64,000 bases of DNA, from NCBI GenBank assembly GCA_016715885.1, contig JADJXL010000018.1:310001-374000 (forward strand). The letters are read 5' to 3'. The stretch is from Polyangiaceae bacterium. Lineage in GTDB: Bacteria > Myxococcota_A > Polyangia > Polyangiales > Polyangiaceae. The translations under genes were made by a program, and so were the position numbers. Every line of letters starts with the position of its first letter. Within the stretch, counting starts at the first letter, position 1. Of the stretch, positions 35,579-45,155 are shown one piece after another. The notes under the pieces are model-generated. The model did no database searches and had not been told where the DNA came from. It worked only from the letters and a program-made list of their open reading frames with translations.

Positions 35579-36961
35579 CTACTCCGCCTCCAAATCATCC
35601 CTATCCGGCACGGGATCCCGCATCGTCACGAATTCTTCCGCCGCTGTCGGGTGAATACCCACCGTGCGATCGAATTGCGCCTTGGTCGCTCCACATTGAA
35701 TCGCTATCGCTACGCCTTGAATGATTTCCGGCGCATCACTGCCCACCATATGCGCCCCGACCACCCTTTGCGTTGCGCGGTCCACCACGAGCTTCATCAT
35801 CGTGCGTTCGTCACGCCCCGATAACGTGTGCTTCATCGGTCTGAATCGAGCACGGTACACGTCGATTTTGCCCACGTGCGCCCGCGCCTGAGCCTCCGTG
35901 AGGCCCACGGCACCCACCGGCGGCTGCGAAAATACGGCACACGGAACGTTCAAGTGATCCATTTCAGTGGGTCTGTTGTGGAACAACGTTTCGGCAACGG
36001 CACGTGCCTCTGCAATCGCCACGGGCGTCAAGTTGATGCGATTCGTCACGTCACCAACCGCAAAAATGCTCGGCACACTCGTCATCGAATAAGAATCGAC
36101 CTCGATGGCCCCGACGGCACTCATTCGCACGCCCACCGCATCGAGTCCCACGTTTTCCGTATTCGGCGTGCGCCCTGTCGCAAATAGAACCACATCGGTT
36201 TCGATGATTTCTCCGCCCGCAAGCCGAACCGATAACGTACCGGTATCCGTTCGTTCCAAACTTCGAACCAGCGTTTCTCGCAAAACGCAAATGCCTCGCT
36301 TCGTCATTCCTTCCGTGACGCTTTCGCGCACGTCGTCATCGAATCCGCGAAGCACATTGTCACCGCGCAAAGCCACCGTCACATCACTACCAGCCGCTCG
36401 CCAAATGCACGCGAATTCCACGGCGATGTATCCGCCCCCCACAATGAGCGCTCGTTTCGGCACGTACGGCAAATCCAATGCTTCATCGGAGGAAATCCCC
36501 AATTCGGCACCCGGAATGTTGGGCCTCACGGGACGGCTCCCCGTTGCTACCAAAATGTACCGCGCGGAATACTTCGTCCCATCGACCTCGACCGTATGCG
36601 GATCGAGAACCTTGGCGTGTCCTTCGATGATCTGCACGCCGGCGTCACGCAGCATGCGCACGTAAATTCCATTCAACCGATCGAGCTCGCGGTTCTTTCT
36701 CTCGATGAGCTCCATCCAATCGAGTCGATGTTCGCCAATTGTCCAGCCAAACCCACGCGCATCTTCCAATTCTTCCGCAATGTGCGATCCGTACACCAGC
36801 AGCTTTTTCGGGACGCACCCGCGCAGCACGCACGTGCCGCCCACGCGACGCGATTCGCATATCGCCACGCGCGCCCCATACGACGCCGCTCGCCGGCTGC
36901 CCGCAACTCCCCCCGAACCAGCGCCAATCGTGAACAGATCGAAATCGTAGGTCGTCGTCAT
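35579..36961 (-). CDS. gor: Glutathione-disulfide reductase
   Basis: 460 residues, ATG 36961, overlapping the rsmB stop by 4 bp (ATGA). FAD-binding TIGAGSGGVAGSRRAASYG opens the protein. The redox disulphide is GGTCVLRGCVPKK (Cys44 and Cys49), the exact glutathione reductase form. The dinucleotide site is ALIVGGGYIAVEFACIW, with downstream Arg in VALRGDNVLRGFDDD favouring NADPH. The active-site His-Glu pair is GIHPTAAEEFV. It keeps glutathione reduced in the cytoplasm; trypanothione- or mercuric-type relatives are excluded by the RGCVPKK form. Confidence 0.94.
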   Translation of the reverse strand: MTTTYDFDLFTIGAGSGGVAGSRRAASYGARVAICESRRVGGTCVLRGCVPKKLLVYGSHIAEELEDARGFGWTIGEHRLDWMELIERKNRELDRLNGIYVRMLRDAGVQIIEGHAKVLDPHTVEVDGTKYSARYILVATGSRPVRPNIPGAELGISSDEALDLPYVPKRALIVGGGYIAVEFACIWRAAGSDVTVALRGDNVLRGFDDDVRESVTEGMTKRGICVLRETLVRSLERTDTGTLSVRLAGGEIIETDVVLFATGRTPNTENVGLDAVGVRMSAVGAIEVDSYSMTSVPSIFAVGDVTNRINLTPVAIAEARAVAETLFHNRPTEMDHLNVPCAVFSQPPVGAVGLTEAQARAHVGKIDVYRARFRPMKHTLSGRDERTMMKLVVDRATQRVVGAHMVGSDAPEIIQGVAIAIQCGATKAQFDRTVGIHPTAAEEFVTMRDPVPDRDDLEAE

Positions 36962-38310
36962 GTGCAACCTCGTGGTTTCACTTCAAAATTTGCCAAAAAG
37001 TACCCGTCGGTGCCTTGCACGTGCGGCAACAGGCGCATCGTCGTCGCGCCCTCCGGAGCAAGTGATCGCAAAATGTCCGAATCGAAGGCCGCCGGCGCCA
37101 GCGTCATGCCATTATCAAGCGGCTTTTCCACGAGCTTTTCCACGACGTTTTCCGATTCTTCGCGCAAAACGCTACACACGGCATACACGAGCTTTCCCTG
37201 CGGCTTGACGTGCAATGCAGCATTCCGCACGATCGCCGTCTGCAATTCAGACAAACGAGTCACATCGTCCGCGCTCCGATGCAATGCAATTTCCGGCCGC
37301 CGTCGCAACGTTCCCGTGCCCGAACACGGCGCATCCACGAGCACTCGATCGTAATCATGCGGCGGTATCGCTCCCGTAGGATTCTCAATCGACCAATCCA
37401 CGGCAAAGGTTTGTCGTACGGATTGACCAAAAGGCGTTTCGCGCAATCGTTCGAGCTTCGAGGCATACAAATCAGCAGCATCCACGGCCCCCGTTTGTCC
37501 CACCGCATCCGCCAATATCCACGTCTTGTTTCCTCGGCCCGCGCACGCATCGAGCACCCGATCGCCCGTGCGCGCCCCGAGCGCGAGCGCCACGACTTGC
37601 GCGCCTTCTTCCTGCACGATCCACGCTTTCCCTGCGCCAGCAAGCCGCCGCACGTCCCCCGCTCCGCGCACCAGAATGGCCCGCGGCGATGCTTTTCCCG
37701 GCTCGAATGATGCATCCGGACACGCTTTTCGCAGCTCCGACATCCATGCTGCGCGGTCTTCATTCATTCGCAGCGACAAACCAATGGGTGGCGGTACGGG
37801 CCCCGCCGCAAGATAAGCCTCCGCTTCCCGCCGTCCGAGCGATCGTCGCAATGCACCGCGAAGCCAACCCGGCGCCGATGCCGCAACGGCTTCCGATAGC
37901 GATGGTCGCCCCTCCGTGTCGATGGTCGTGGCCAACTTGCGTAAAATTGCATTCGCAAATGATGCAGCGCGCGCATCACCCGTCGCAGCGATTCCAGAAA
38001 CCGCTTCGTTCACCGCTGCAAATGTCGGTATCCGATCCAAAAAGCATATCGAATACGCGGCCATCAGTAAATGCGCCCGAGCAGCCTCGGGCAAATCGAT
38101 TCGTCCCGTTTTCGTGAGCCCCAAGAGGCGCGATTCGAGCGCCTGCTGCGTGCGTAGCACACCATAGACGAGCTCGGTGGCAAGCGCGCCATCGCGCGGA
38201 TCCATACCCGCCATTCGACCGATCTCGGCGTCGAGCACCGCGGCAGCAAACGCATCCGAGCCCCACACGCGCGAAAGCACGCGCTCTGCGACTTGCCGCG
38301 CGTTACTCAT
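36958..38310 (-). CDS. rsmB: 16S rRNA m5C967 methyltransferase RsmB
   Basis: 450 residues. The N-terminal NusB-like RNA-binding domain (about 1-145) contains DPRDGALATELVYGVLRTQQ. The Rossmann methyltransferase domain has the SAM loop VLDACAGRGNKTWILAD, motif IV VLVDAPCSGTGTLRRRPEI, and motif VI LVYAVCSVLREESENV, whose Cys is the catalytic nucleophile of RNA m5C enzymes. NusB plus RsmB/Sun architecture and length match the family. It overlaps rseP by 8 bp and gor by 4 bp, making a three-gene transcript rseP-rsmB-gor. Confidence 0.94.
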   Translation of the reverse strand: MSNARQVAERVLSRVWGSDAFAAAVLDAEIGRMAGMDPRDGALATELVYGVLRTQQALESRLLGLTKTGRIDLPEAARAHLLMAAYSICFLDRIPTFAAVNEAVSGIAATGDARAASFANAILRKLATTIDTEGRPSLSEAVAASAPGWLRGALRRSLGRREAEAYLAAGPVPPPIGLSLRMNEDRAAWMSELRKACPDASFEPGKASPRAILVRGAGDVRRLAGAGKAWIVQEEGAQVVALALGARTGDRVLDACAGRGNKTWILADAVGQTGAVDAADLYASKLERLRETPFGQSVRQTFAVDWSIENPTGAIPPHDYDRVLVDAPCSGTGTLRRRPEIALHRSADDVTRLSELQTAIVRNAALHVKPQGKLVYAVCSVLREESENVVEKLVEKPLDNGMTLAPAAFDSDILRSLAPEGATTMRLLPHVQGTDGYFLANFEVKPRGCT

Positions 38311-39976
38311 CGACGAGCTCCCGCACTTGGCCCTGAATCACGTCCCACCGCCTTTCGACGTCATTCTTGAACGCGACGGCCATGAGCGCAACGAGTACAC
38401 AAAGGCCCATCAAACTCGCAATTTCTCGCACGCGGAGCGGCAGAGGTCGTCGCGATATCGCCTCGAACAAGAAAAACAACAGATGTCCCCCGTCCAGCAC
38501 GGGAATTGGGAGCAAATTGACGAGGCCGAGATTGATGGAAATCACGGCCATCGCCCAGACGAAATAGGACGCCCCCTTGGATCCCTCCTCGCCCACCAGG
38601 TCGTAGACCGTAATGGGCCCGCCGAGCGTCGAAATGCTCACGCGGCCTTCCGCGATACGCACGATCCCGACCACGATGAATCGAATGACATCGTATGTTT
38701 CCGCGAGCGCGCTTTTTAATGCAAAAGACACGAGCGACGCGTGTTCGACGACGGGTTCGGGCACGACGGGTGACCAATTCGCCGCGCGCACGAAATACCT
38801 TGGACGACGCTGGCCATATTCGTCAATCCAATCCTCCCGGCGCAAAAGAATCGTTCCGCTCTTTTTTTGCCCGTTGCGCAGCCAGGTGACCATATGCGGA
38901 CGATCCGGCGCGGCAAACAATTTTTCCAAAAATGTGGCCCACGCGGTGACCTCCGTCTGATCGACCTCGACGATGCGATCGCCAGGACGCATGTCGGCGT
39001 TCCATTCCGCCGAACCCTCCGCGACGTCGAATACGTACAAATCCGCGTCTTCGATTCCCGTACGCATGAGGAGATCGCCGGGCGTGGATTCCGGCGAAAG
39101 CGCCGCGACGCCGGATTCGTAGACGGCCATGTCGGCCATTCCTCCAAGGGCCCTCGGCACCTTGACGGGACGCAAATAGGTCACGGGGACGGTTTCGCCG
39201 TGATTGTCGAACAGCGCAAGCTCGAGGTCCGCGAACGTTTTTACCGGGCGACCACGAACTTCGGTGACCAAATCGAACGTGCGCAAACCCGCTCGATACG
39301 CCGGTGAATCCGGCCGCGATATGCCGACGACCGCCGCCGGTCGATTCGGCTTGATTCCAATTTCCCCAACCGTGTCGACGATGTCGAGAGGCTTGTGAAT
39401 GACCTTTTCTTCGGGCACCACGACCACTTCGACGTGTTCGGTGTTGCGAAAAACCGTCAGCCGCAAATCTCGACCCGGGCTCTTCGCGATGATGCGCGCC
39501 AATTCGGCAAACGTCGAAATGTGCTCGCCATCGACCGCGAGCACTCGGTCACCCGGAAGCAATTTGCCTTCCGCAGGGTGGCCAGGTAAAACGAAACCCA
39601 CCGTGGGCGGCGTGAACCGTGTTTCTCCGATGAACACCGAAAAGTAAAGCAGCACCGGGAAAAGCACGTTCATTGCAGGTCCGGCCATCACGATGATGAC
39701 GCGTTTCCACAACGCCTGCGATTCGAACGTACGCGCTCGATCCTCGGGCAACACCGGCTCCTGCCGATTTTCCTCGAGCATCTTGACGAAACCGCCAAGC
39801 GGCAAGAGGCCGATGCAATATTCCGTCTCACGTCCGCGAAGCCGAAACACCTTCGGGCCGAAACCGATCGAGAACGTGAGGACTTTCACGCCGAAGATTT
39901 TGGCCCACACAAAATGCCCGAGCTCGTGCACGAAGATGAGCACCGAACAGAGCAGAGCGAAGTAGAGAAGGTCCAC
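38303..39976 (-). CDS. rseP: Site-2 protease RseP (M50 family)
   Basis: 557 residues, longer than E. coli RseP (450). The zinc motif FVHELGHFVWAK lies at residues 16-27 (HExxH = His17, Glu18, His21). GLLPLGGFVKM follows, and the third ligand lies in NLLPIPVLDGGHL near residue 500. Membrane spans flank the N- and C-termini. Between them are two or three PDZ-like units (VGFVLPGHPAEGKLLPGDRV, ISRPDSPAYRAGLRTFDLV, FDVAEGSAEWNADMRPGDRI), which accounts for the extra length. It cleaves membrane-bound anti-sigma factors inside the bilayer during envelope stress. First gene of the rseP-rsmB-gor unit, divergent from the glycosyltransferase. Confidence 0.94.
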   Translation of the reverse strand: MDLLYFALLCSVLIFVHELGHFVWAKIFGVKVLTFSIGFGPKVFRLRGRETEYCIGLLPLGGFVKMLEENRQEPVLPEDRARTFESQALWKRVIIVMAGPAMNVLFPVLLYFSVFIGETRFTPPTVGFVLPGHPAEGKLLPGDRVLAVDGEHISTFAELARIIAKSPGRDLRLTVFRNTEHVEVVVVPEEKVIHKPLDIVDTVGEIGIKPNRPAAVVGISRPDSPAYRAGLRTFDLVTEVRGRPVKTFADLELALFDNHGETVPVTYLRPVKVPRALGGMADMAVYESGVAALSPESTPGDLLMRTGIEDADLYVFDVAEGSAEWNADMRPGDRIVEVDQTEVTAWATFLEKLFAAPDRPHMVTWLRNGQKKSGTILLRREDWIDEYGQRRPRYFVRAANWSPVVPEPVVEHASLVSFALKSALAETYDVIRFIVVGIVRIAEGRVSISTLGGPITVYDLVGEEGSKGASYFVWAMAVISINLGLVNLLPIPVLDGGHLLFFLFEAISRRPLPLRVREIASLMGLCVLVALMAVAFKNDVERRWDVIQGQVRELVDE

Positions 39977-40129
39977 GCCGGGCCGTGTTGTATGCCAAAT
40001 CAGTCACGAATGAAAGGACAACGTGACGACCCGGACGGCATCTTCCCGGGATCGCTCCGGAATTTGCATCATCCAGAGCCACGTGCAATCGTTGCCACGC
40101 ACCAAGGGTCGGAAAGGGAGGGTTCCGTC

Positions 40130-41434
40130 GTGAGAGTGCTCATCGTGTCGTACTCATTTCCGCCGGCTGGTGGGGTAGGCGTCCAACGCGTCGCCAAACT
40201 CGTCAAATACCTGCCGGACTTTGGTGTCGAGCCGATGGTGCTCACGGCGAAAAATCCGTCCGTTCCCATTGAAGATGCCAACCTGCTTCGCGACATTCCG
40301 GAACGCACCGTGGTCGTTCGCACGCGGACGCTCGAGCCGAGCTACAAGGCCAAAGCCAAGGTTTGGCGGGACGCAGCAAAACCAAACCCTGTTCGTCGAG
40401 CGATTGCTCGTTTGGCGAGTCGATTTTTCGTTCCTGATCCGCAAATATTGTGGTTGCCGTCGGCGGCGCCGGAGCTGCGTCGGCTTTCGGCGGCTGCGGA
40501 TGTCGTGCTCGTCAGCGCGCCACCGTTTTCGCCGTTTTTGCTCGGGCCGCTCGCTCGGGTTCCGTTTGTCTTGGATTATCGCGACGAATGGCGCATGGCT
40601 GCGTCGTATGAAATGCATGATGGACCTTGGGCGACGCGTATCATCGATCAGCTCGAGCCGGCGCTCGCGCGCCGTGCCGCCATGATCGTCACGGCGACCG
40701 ACGAATTCCGGCAGAATCTCTTGCAGCGGATTCCTCAATTGGATCCGGACCGAGTCGTTACCATTACGAACGGCTACGATCCGGATGACTTTGAATCCAT
40801 CGCCCATGAACCGCCGCCTCCACGTCATGCGCCCTTACAAAAGTTTGTCATGACGTACGCGGGGACGACCTTTCGTCATACATCGCCAAAGGCATTTTTG
40901 GCGGCGCTGCGCATTTTGCAGGAGCGCGATCCGGCCATTTTGTCGCGTCTCGACGTGCGCTTCGTCGGACGTATCGTGCCGACGGAAGAGGCCCTCTTCA
41001 ACGAAAATCCATTGCCATGTGTTCGTCGGACGGGCGTTCTTCCGCGCGAGCAGGCACTGCGGATGCTCGCTCAGAGCCACGTGGCGCTCTTGATTCTGGA
41101 TGCCGTGCCCGGCGCGGAATCGATGTACCCTGCAAAAATATTCGAGATCATGCACCTGCGCAGGCCGCTTCTCGCGCTTGCTCCGCAGGGTGCAATCAGC
41201 CGTCTCATCGAAAACCATAATTTGGGCATCGTGGTAAATCCGCGCGATCCGGTGGCCATTGCCGACGCCATCGGGCGGTACGTGCGCGCATTCGAGCAGG
41301 GGGAGATCATTGGTCCGGCGAGTCCCATCGATATCGAGCGGTACAATCGCCGCGCGATTGCGGGGCAGTTTGCCGAAGCATTACGCAGCGTTGCGCTCAG
41401 GCACAAATCGATTCCGTCGGAAGCAAACTTCTAG
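40130..41434 (+). CDS. Glycosyltransferase family 4-like (GT-B fold)
   Basis: 434 residues from GTG 40130, supported by GGGAGGG seven bases upstream; the frame is open earlier without one. The N-terminal RVLIVSYSFPPAGGVGVQRV is the typical acceptor-domain opening of WbuB/ExpC-type GT4 enzymes. Donor-domain landmarks are VVTITNGYDPDDF, YAGTTFRHTSPKAFLAALRI, VRRTGVLPREQALRML and the E-x7-E region SMYPAKIFEIMHLRRPLLAL. It should add a sugar from a nucleotide donor to a surface polysaccharide or glycolipid. No other polysaccharide genes lie nearby, so the acceptor is unknown. Confidence 0.9.
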   Translation: MRVLIVSYSFPPAGGVGVQRVAKLVKYLPDFGVEPMVLTAKNPSVPIEDANLLRDIPERTVVVRTRTLEPSYKAKAKVWRDAAKPNPVRRAIARLASRFFVPDPQILWLPSAAPELRRLSAAADVVLVSAPPFSPFLLGPLARVPFVLDYRDEWRMAASYEMHDGPWATRIIDQLEPALARRAAMIVTATDEFRQNLLQRIPQLDPDRVVTITNGYDPDDFESIAHEPPPPRHAPLQKFVMTYAGTTFRHTSPKAFLAALRILQERDPAILSRLDVRFVGRIVPTEEALFNENPLPCVRRTGVLPREQALRMLAQSHVALLILDAVPGAESMYPAKIFEIMHLRRPLLALAPQGAISRLIENHNLGIVVNPRDPVAIADAIGRYVRAFEQGEIIGPASPIDIERYNRRAIAGQFAEALRSVALRHKSIPSEANF

Positions 41435-41457
41435 AATCCGGGCCAGAATTTGTACCC

Positions 41458-41587
41458 TCGCTTCGCGCGCGTGGGACGCGCGCTTCGCGAGACTTTGTTT
41501 ACGATGGGGGGGCCGAGGCTCGCCTCCCGGTGCTTTTGCGCTTCGCACAAAAGCACGGCGAGGCTCGGCCCCCCCATACCCCCCGAT
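41458..41587. repeat. Structured intergenic repeat, copy 2 of 2
   Basis: The first 35 bp (to 41492) are identical to the start of the repeat at 3867 and carry the same GCGCGCGT-GGG-ACGCGCGC hairpin. The rest is a long nested hairpin: ggccgaggctcgcc pairs with ggcgaggctcggcc (one mismatch), and inside it gtgcttttg pairs with caaaagcac. It ends with the same ccccccataccccccg as copy 1. It starts 23 bp after the glycosyltransferase stop and lies between convergent genes, so it probably also ends transcription. Confidence 0.75.
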
Positions 41588-41621
41588 TTTCCCTCTCATC
41601 AAACTGTTTGCTGGCCTTTCG

Positions 41622-42668
41622 TCATTGTGCCACGACGGGCGCTGGCTTTTCACATAAACTCGGGCGCGATATCGAGCAGGGAAGGTCATTCCACCGGCCG
41701 TCCGATGCGACCCATTCGACGCAATCTTCATTGCCCACGTTGTTCGGTTCTCCAGTTCGCCATGCCGATGACTCCAGAGGATCACCCGAAATCCAACGAA
41801 ATTGACCTTCGTCGGCTTCGTCCGACAAACCAATCCACACGTTCGCTACGACAAACTTTGCGCCGAGATGCTCGAACAACGATGCATTTTCCGCCTCCGT
41901 ATCGATCATCGCCAATTCGCCGCCATCACGAAAGCACGTTTTTTGTGCGACTTCCCAGGTCGCGGGACCTTGTAAACAATAATCGGTTTTTCCAATGGTG
42001 AAACGTTTGCCCGGACAAGCCATGGGTTTGGCGCGGCTACCAGGCGGAGACGTAGGAGCTTCGCACAAGAAGTGCAGAGGTCGAAAGCAATCACCATCGT
42101 TCCAGCCCCCATCCTCGACGACCCATTCGCCACAATCTTCACCTCGACCGGCGTTGTTGGGTTCGCCTTTGCGAAACGCGGCAAACTTCATCGGCGCGCC
42201 GTTCGACCAAATCCAGCGCCCTTCCCTGGGCTCCGCCAAACCGATCCAAAATCGCTCGACCTCGGTCGGTGAAACCATTGCCTGGCGGAGCGCATTCGGC
42301 AGCGAGCTATTTTTCATGAGGGCCAAATGCGCGCCAATGTCTTGACAATGCGCTTCTGCATCGTGCCAATTGCGGGGTTCGAGGACGATGCAAAACGTCG
42401 ACCCCAATAGCTCGACCGTTCTGTCCGGCGGGCATGAAAATGGCGGCAGCTCGCGTGCAGTTTGTTCCGGCACGAGCAGGGGCGGGGGTTTTGCCGACGC
42501 GCTGGACGTGGCGGATGCGGAATTTTGCGGACGAACCAAAAGAGCTTCGTCGGCGTTCGTCACGACGACCGGAGCCGGACGGCATGCCATGAACGCGATT
42601 GCAACGACCAAAGCGGAGCCGCCGAGGGCAACGCCAGCGCGAAACGAAAACGAAGCTCGGGCACGCAT
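41622..42668 (-). CDS. Lipoprotein with two tandem C-type lectin domains
   Basis: About 348 residues from ATG 42668 (ATG 42677 adds three; earlier starts precede the signal peptide by too much). The signal ends in the lipobox VAIAFMAC. A Ser/Ala/Pro linker leads to two C-type lectin-like domains, about 85-215 and 225-340. Each has the WIGL motif, a GEPNN segment and a WND box (GGWNDGDC and GRWNDLPC), plus four disulphide Cys. EPN with WND is the calcium-dependent mannose/glucose-binding form in animal lectins, and both copies keep it. It therefore probably binds sugars at the cell surface; the ligand is unknown. Confidence 0.87.
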   Translation of the reverse strand: MRARASFSFRAGVALGGSALVVAIAFMACRPAPVVVTNADEALLVRPQNSASATSSASAKPPPLLVPEQTARELPPFSCPPDRTVELLGSTFCIVLEPRNWHDAEAHCQDIGAHLALMKNSSLPNALRQAMVSPTEVERFWIGLAEPREGRWIWSNGAPMKFAAFRKGEPNNAGRGEDCGEWVVEDGGWNDGDCFRPLHFLCEAPTSPPGSRAKPMACPGKRFTIGKTDYCLQGPATWEVAQKTCFRDGGELAMIDTEAENASLFEHLGAKFVVANVWIGLSDEADEGQFRWISGDPLESSAWRTGEPNNVGNEDCVEWVASDGRWNDLPCSISRPSLCEKPAPVVAQ

Positions 42669-42876
42669 GAATTCCATCGGAGCAGCAAGGCACCCTCTTG
42701 TCAAGAGCGGTCGAGGGCGTCGCTTCATCGTGGCGGCACAGAATGAATCGGGCGAACGTTTTGCGTGATTGCGCAAACCCTGCGTGGTGCGGATCGAGCG
42801 ATTGCGCTTGTAGTTTGCAATGGCACGATGTTTGATGGCATTTCATGTAACAACCATCCGACTTCCACGAAAAATC

Positions 42877-44037
42877 ATGAAGCGTATCCCTTTCATATTC
42901 ACGACGGCTTGTGCGTTGCTCACGTCTGCATGCGGAAGTGCGACGAGCATTCTCCCAGTTTTCGAAAGCCCGGGCCGGCTGCATTCTGCAGAATTACCCG
43001 ACACGCTCACGAGGTCCGAAAAGGAAATGAACGAGGTGCTTGCCGCAGTGGGGCAAAAGCCCGCGCCGACGTTGCTTCGTGTCGGACACGTGCTTGGAGC
43101 GTACCGGGAATATGCGATGGTGGTTGATGAAACAGGCGGCCGATCGCACGAGCGCATGGTCGATGGCAGGCGCTGGACGCGCGCGGATCATGCGGTGCGC
43201 CTCATGAAGCGATCATTTCACGGATATGGATTGAATTCGGTGGAGCTCGACGTGCACGTGGCGCCTTCTGGGCTGACGAACATAAAACCTGACGAAGTGG
43301 TGGTCGTGCACAATCAGCCGGTTTGGAAAACGGTCGATGCATCGCCCGTTGCAAGGGCGTTTCTTTCACACAACACCCTACGCAGCGTGCTCGATGCGTT
43401 CCTCGAAACGCGACGTTCAAACGCGGAAGTGAAGCTCTATATCGAGGTCAAAGCGCCGAAAGAATGCGAGGCATTCGATAAGGAGCCGCCCGCTGAGTGC
43501 CGTCGAATTGGAACGGGTGTTGCCAAAGTCATGAGGACGACGCCCGAGGATTCACGGGCGTCCCTGGCATTCATTTCCTTTTGGCCGCAAATGCTTCGAG
43601 TCGTCCACGACGCCATCGACGCGCAGGGCTCGAATGCGGATGTCCACGATTACGTGTTGATTGTCGGACCATCGGATCCTGCAGCAGCTTTTTTGGTGTC
43701 CCTGTTCGGTGCATCGAAAGGCAAAGTGCCCCCATTCGACGACGCGAAAAAGAAGTGGCTCGAAACGACGGCTTGGATGGATGGCGTATGGGCGTCGCCA
43801 CGAGCATCCAAATCAGTCGGAAGCGATGTCGCAAAGATCAATCGAGCGCGTCAGCGTACGGGCACGACTTGCCTGCGGGTCGGGATGAGCACATATCAAG
43901 GATCTGCCGGCTCATTCGAGAGTCATCTACGGCGTGCTTGGAATGTTCCCGAGAATGAACTGCCCACATGTGGGATTGGCGGGACGAAGGCACCGGCCGT
44001 CATCGAATCGCTGATTTACGACATCGATACGAAATGA
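42877..44037 (+). CDS. Lipoprotein of the PLC-like phosphodiesterase superfamily (GDPD/sphingomyelinase-D-like)
   Basis: 386 residues, ATG 42877; the signal peptide ends in the lipobox ALLTSAC. The barrel start is GYGLNSVELDVHVAP, with the Glu and Asp metal ligands, then EVVVVHNQPVW with the second active-site His, and VKLYIEVKAP with a further Glu/Lys strand. This order resembles sphingomyelinase D-type and glycerophosphodiester phosphodiesterases. The first His of GDPDs (HRG) is not obvious; the His of RADHAVRLM may replace it, as in sphingomyelinase D enzymes. It may cleave phospholipid head groups in the periplasm or outside; substrate unproven. Divergent from the lectin gene. Confidence 0.72.
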   Translation: MKRIPFIFTTACALLTSACGSATSILPVFESPGRLHSAELPDTLTRSEKEMNEVLAAVGQKPAPTLLRVGHVLGAYREYAMVVDETGGRSHERMVDGRRWTRADHAVRLMKRSFHGYGLNSVELDVHVAPSGLTNIKPDEVVVVHNQPVWKTVDASPVARAFLSHNTLRSVLDAFLETRRSNAEVKLYIEVKAPKECEAFDKEPPAECRRIGTGVAKVMRTTPEDSRASLAFISFWPQMLRVVHDAIDAQGSNADVHDYVLIVGPSDPAAAFLVSLFGASKGKVPPFDDAKKKWLETTAWMDGVWASPRASKSVGSDVAKINRARQRTGTTCLRVGMSTYQGSAGSFESHLRRAWNVPENELPTCGIGGTKAPAVIESLIYDIDTK

Positions 44038-44071
44038 ACGTTCCAAAAACGCTGCTTTTCAAACGCAAACG

Positions 44072-45055
44072 CTACGCTCTCGAGTCCGTCACCAGCACGA
44101 GCTTACCGATGACCTTTCGCGCTGCCATCTCTCGGAGCGCCCGCGGCGCGTCTTCGAGCTTGTAGGTTCCCGCAATTCGAGGCACGAGCGCACCGTTTTG
44201 CACCCACGCGAATAACTCCGCCAAACCTTCTCGATATCGCGTCGTTTCCTTCGACGTAAAAGCGCCCCAAAAAACGCCGACAATGCTGCAGCCCTTGAGC
44301 AAGACCAGGTTCAGGGGAATTTTGGGGATCTCTCCCGCGGCAAACCCAATCACGAGAAACCGCCCTTTCCATGACATCGCGCGCAAGGCCATTTCGGACA
44401 GGGCACCCCCCACGGGATCATAAACGACGTCGACGCCCGCAGGAGCAAGCGCTTTCAATCGCTCACGCACGTCTTCGCGCGACGTATCGACGAGGGCATC
44501 CGCACCGCGAGATTGGCAGACGGCGAGTTTTTCTTGGGATGACGCGCAAGCAATGACGCGCGCGCCAAGAAGCTTTCCCATTTCGACCGCAGCAAGGCCA
44601 ACGCCACCCGCCGCGCCGAGCACCGCGAGTGTTTCACCTTTTTTCAGCTCGGCCCGGTCCACGAGAGCATGGTACGTCGTTCCATACGCAATGAGCAGCG
44701 TCGAAGCAGCCTCGAAGGAAATGCCCTCGGGGATGGGAATGACCATCGCTTCGTCGAATGCGACTTTTTCGGCGAAACATCCAAAAGGCGCCCAAGCGAC
44801 GACACGATCGCCGGGTTTTACGCTACGAACGCCTTCGCCCACGGAAGCCACGATACCACTGACCTCGCCGCCCGGAGAAAATGGCAACGTTGGCTTGAAT
44901 TGGTACTTGTTTTCGATGATCAAAAGATCAGGGAAATTGAGGGACGCCGCATGAACTTGGACGACGACCTGCCCCTTTGCTGGCGTCGGTTCGTCGAGCT
45001 CTTCGATGACGAGGTCTTCCGGTGGGCCGAACTTTTTGCAAACAACCGCCTTCAT
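44072..45055 (-). CDS. Quinone oxidoreductase-type zinc-free MDR family NADPH reductase
   Basis: 327 residues, ATG 45055 (MKAVVCKKFGPPEDLVIEEL). It is a medium-chain dehydrogenase/reductase of the QOR subgroup. The N-terminal GroES-like part contains AASLNFPDLLIIENKYQ and LPFSPGGEVSGIVASVG. The Rossmann site is LAVLGAAGGVGLAAVEMGK, and VDVVYDPVGGALSEMALRA follows. There is no catalytic zinc-site pattern and no structural-zinc Cys cluster. Activity is likely reduction of quinones or enoyl compounds with NADPH. The start is 100 bp from the divergent exported-protein gene at 45156. Confidence 0.9.
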   Translation of the reverse strand: MKAVVCKKFGPPEDLVIEELDEPTPAKGQVVVQVHAASLNFPDLLIIENKYQFKPTLPFSPGGEVSGIVASVGEGVRSVKPGDRVVAWAPFGCFAEKVAFDEAMVIPIPEGISFEAASTLLIAYGTTYHALVDRAELKKGETLAVLGAAGGVGLAAVEMGKLLGARVIACASSQEKLAVCQSRGADALVDTSREDVRERLKALAPAGVDVVYDPVGGALSEMALRAMSWKGRFLVIGFAAGEIPKIPLNLVLLKGCSIVGVFWGAFTSKETTRYREGLAELFAWVQNGALVPRIAGTYKLEDAPRALREMAARKVIGKLVLVTDSRA

Positions 45056-45155
45056 GTCGATGATATACCGCGCCTTCATCGGGGAAGAAAAGAGTGGCAA
45101 AGTCGTCGAAGAAAAAAGCCCCGACAATCCCAAAATCCCGTAATCTGTCCTCATC

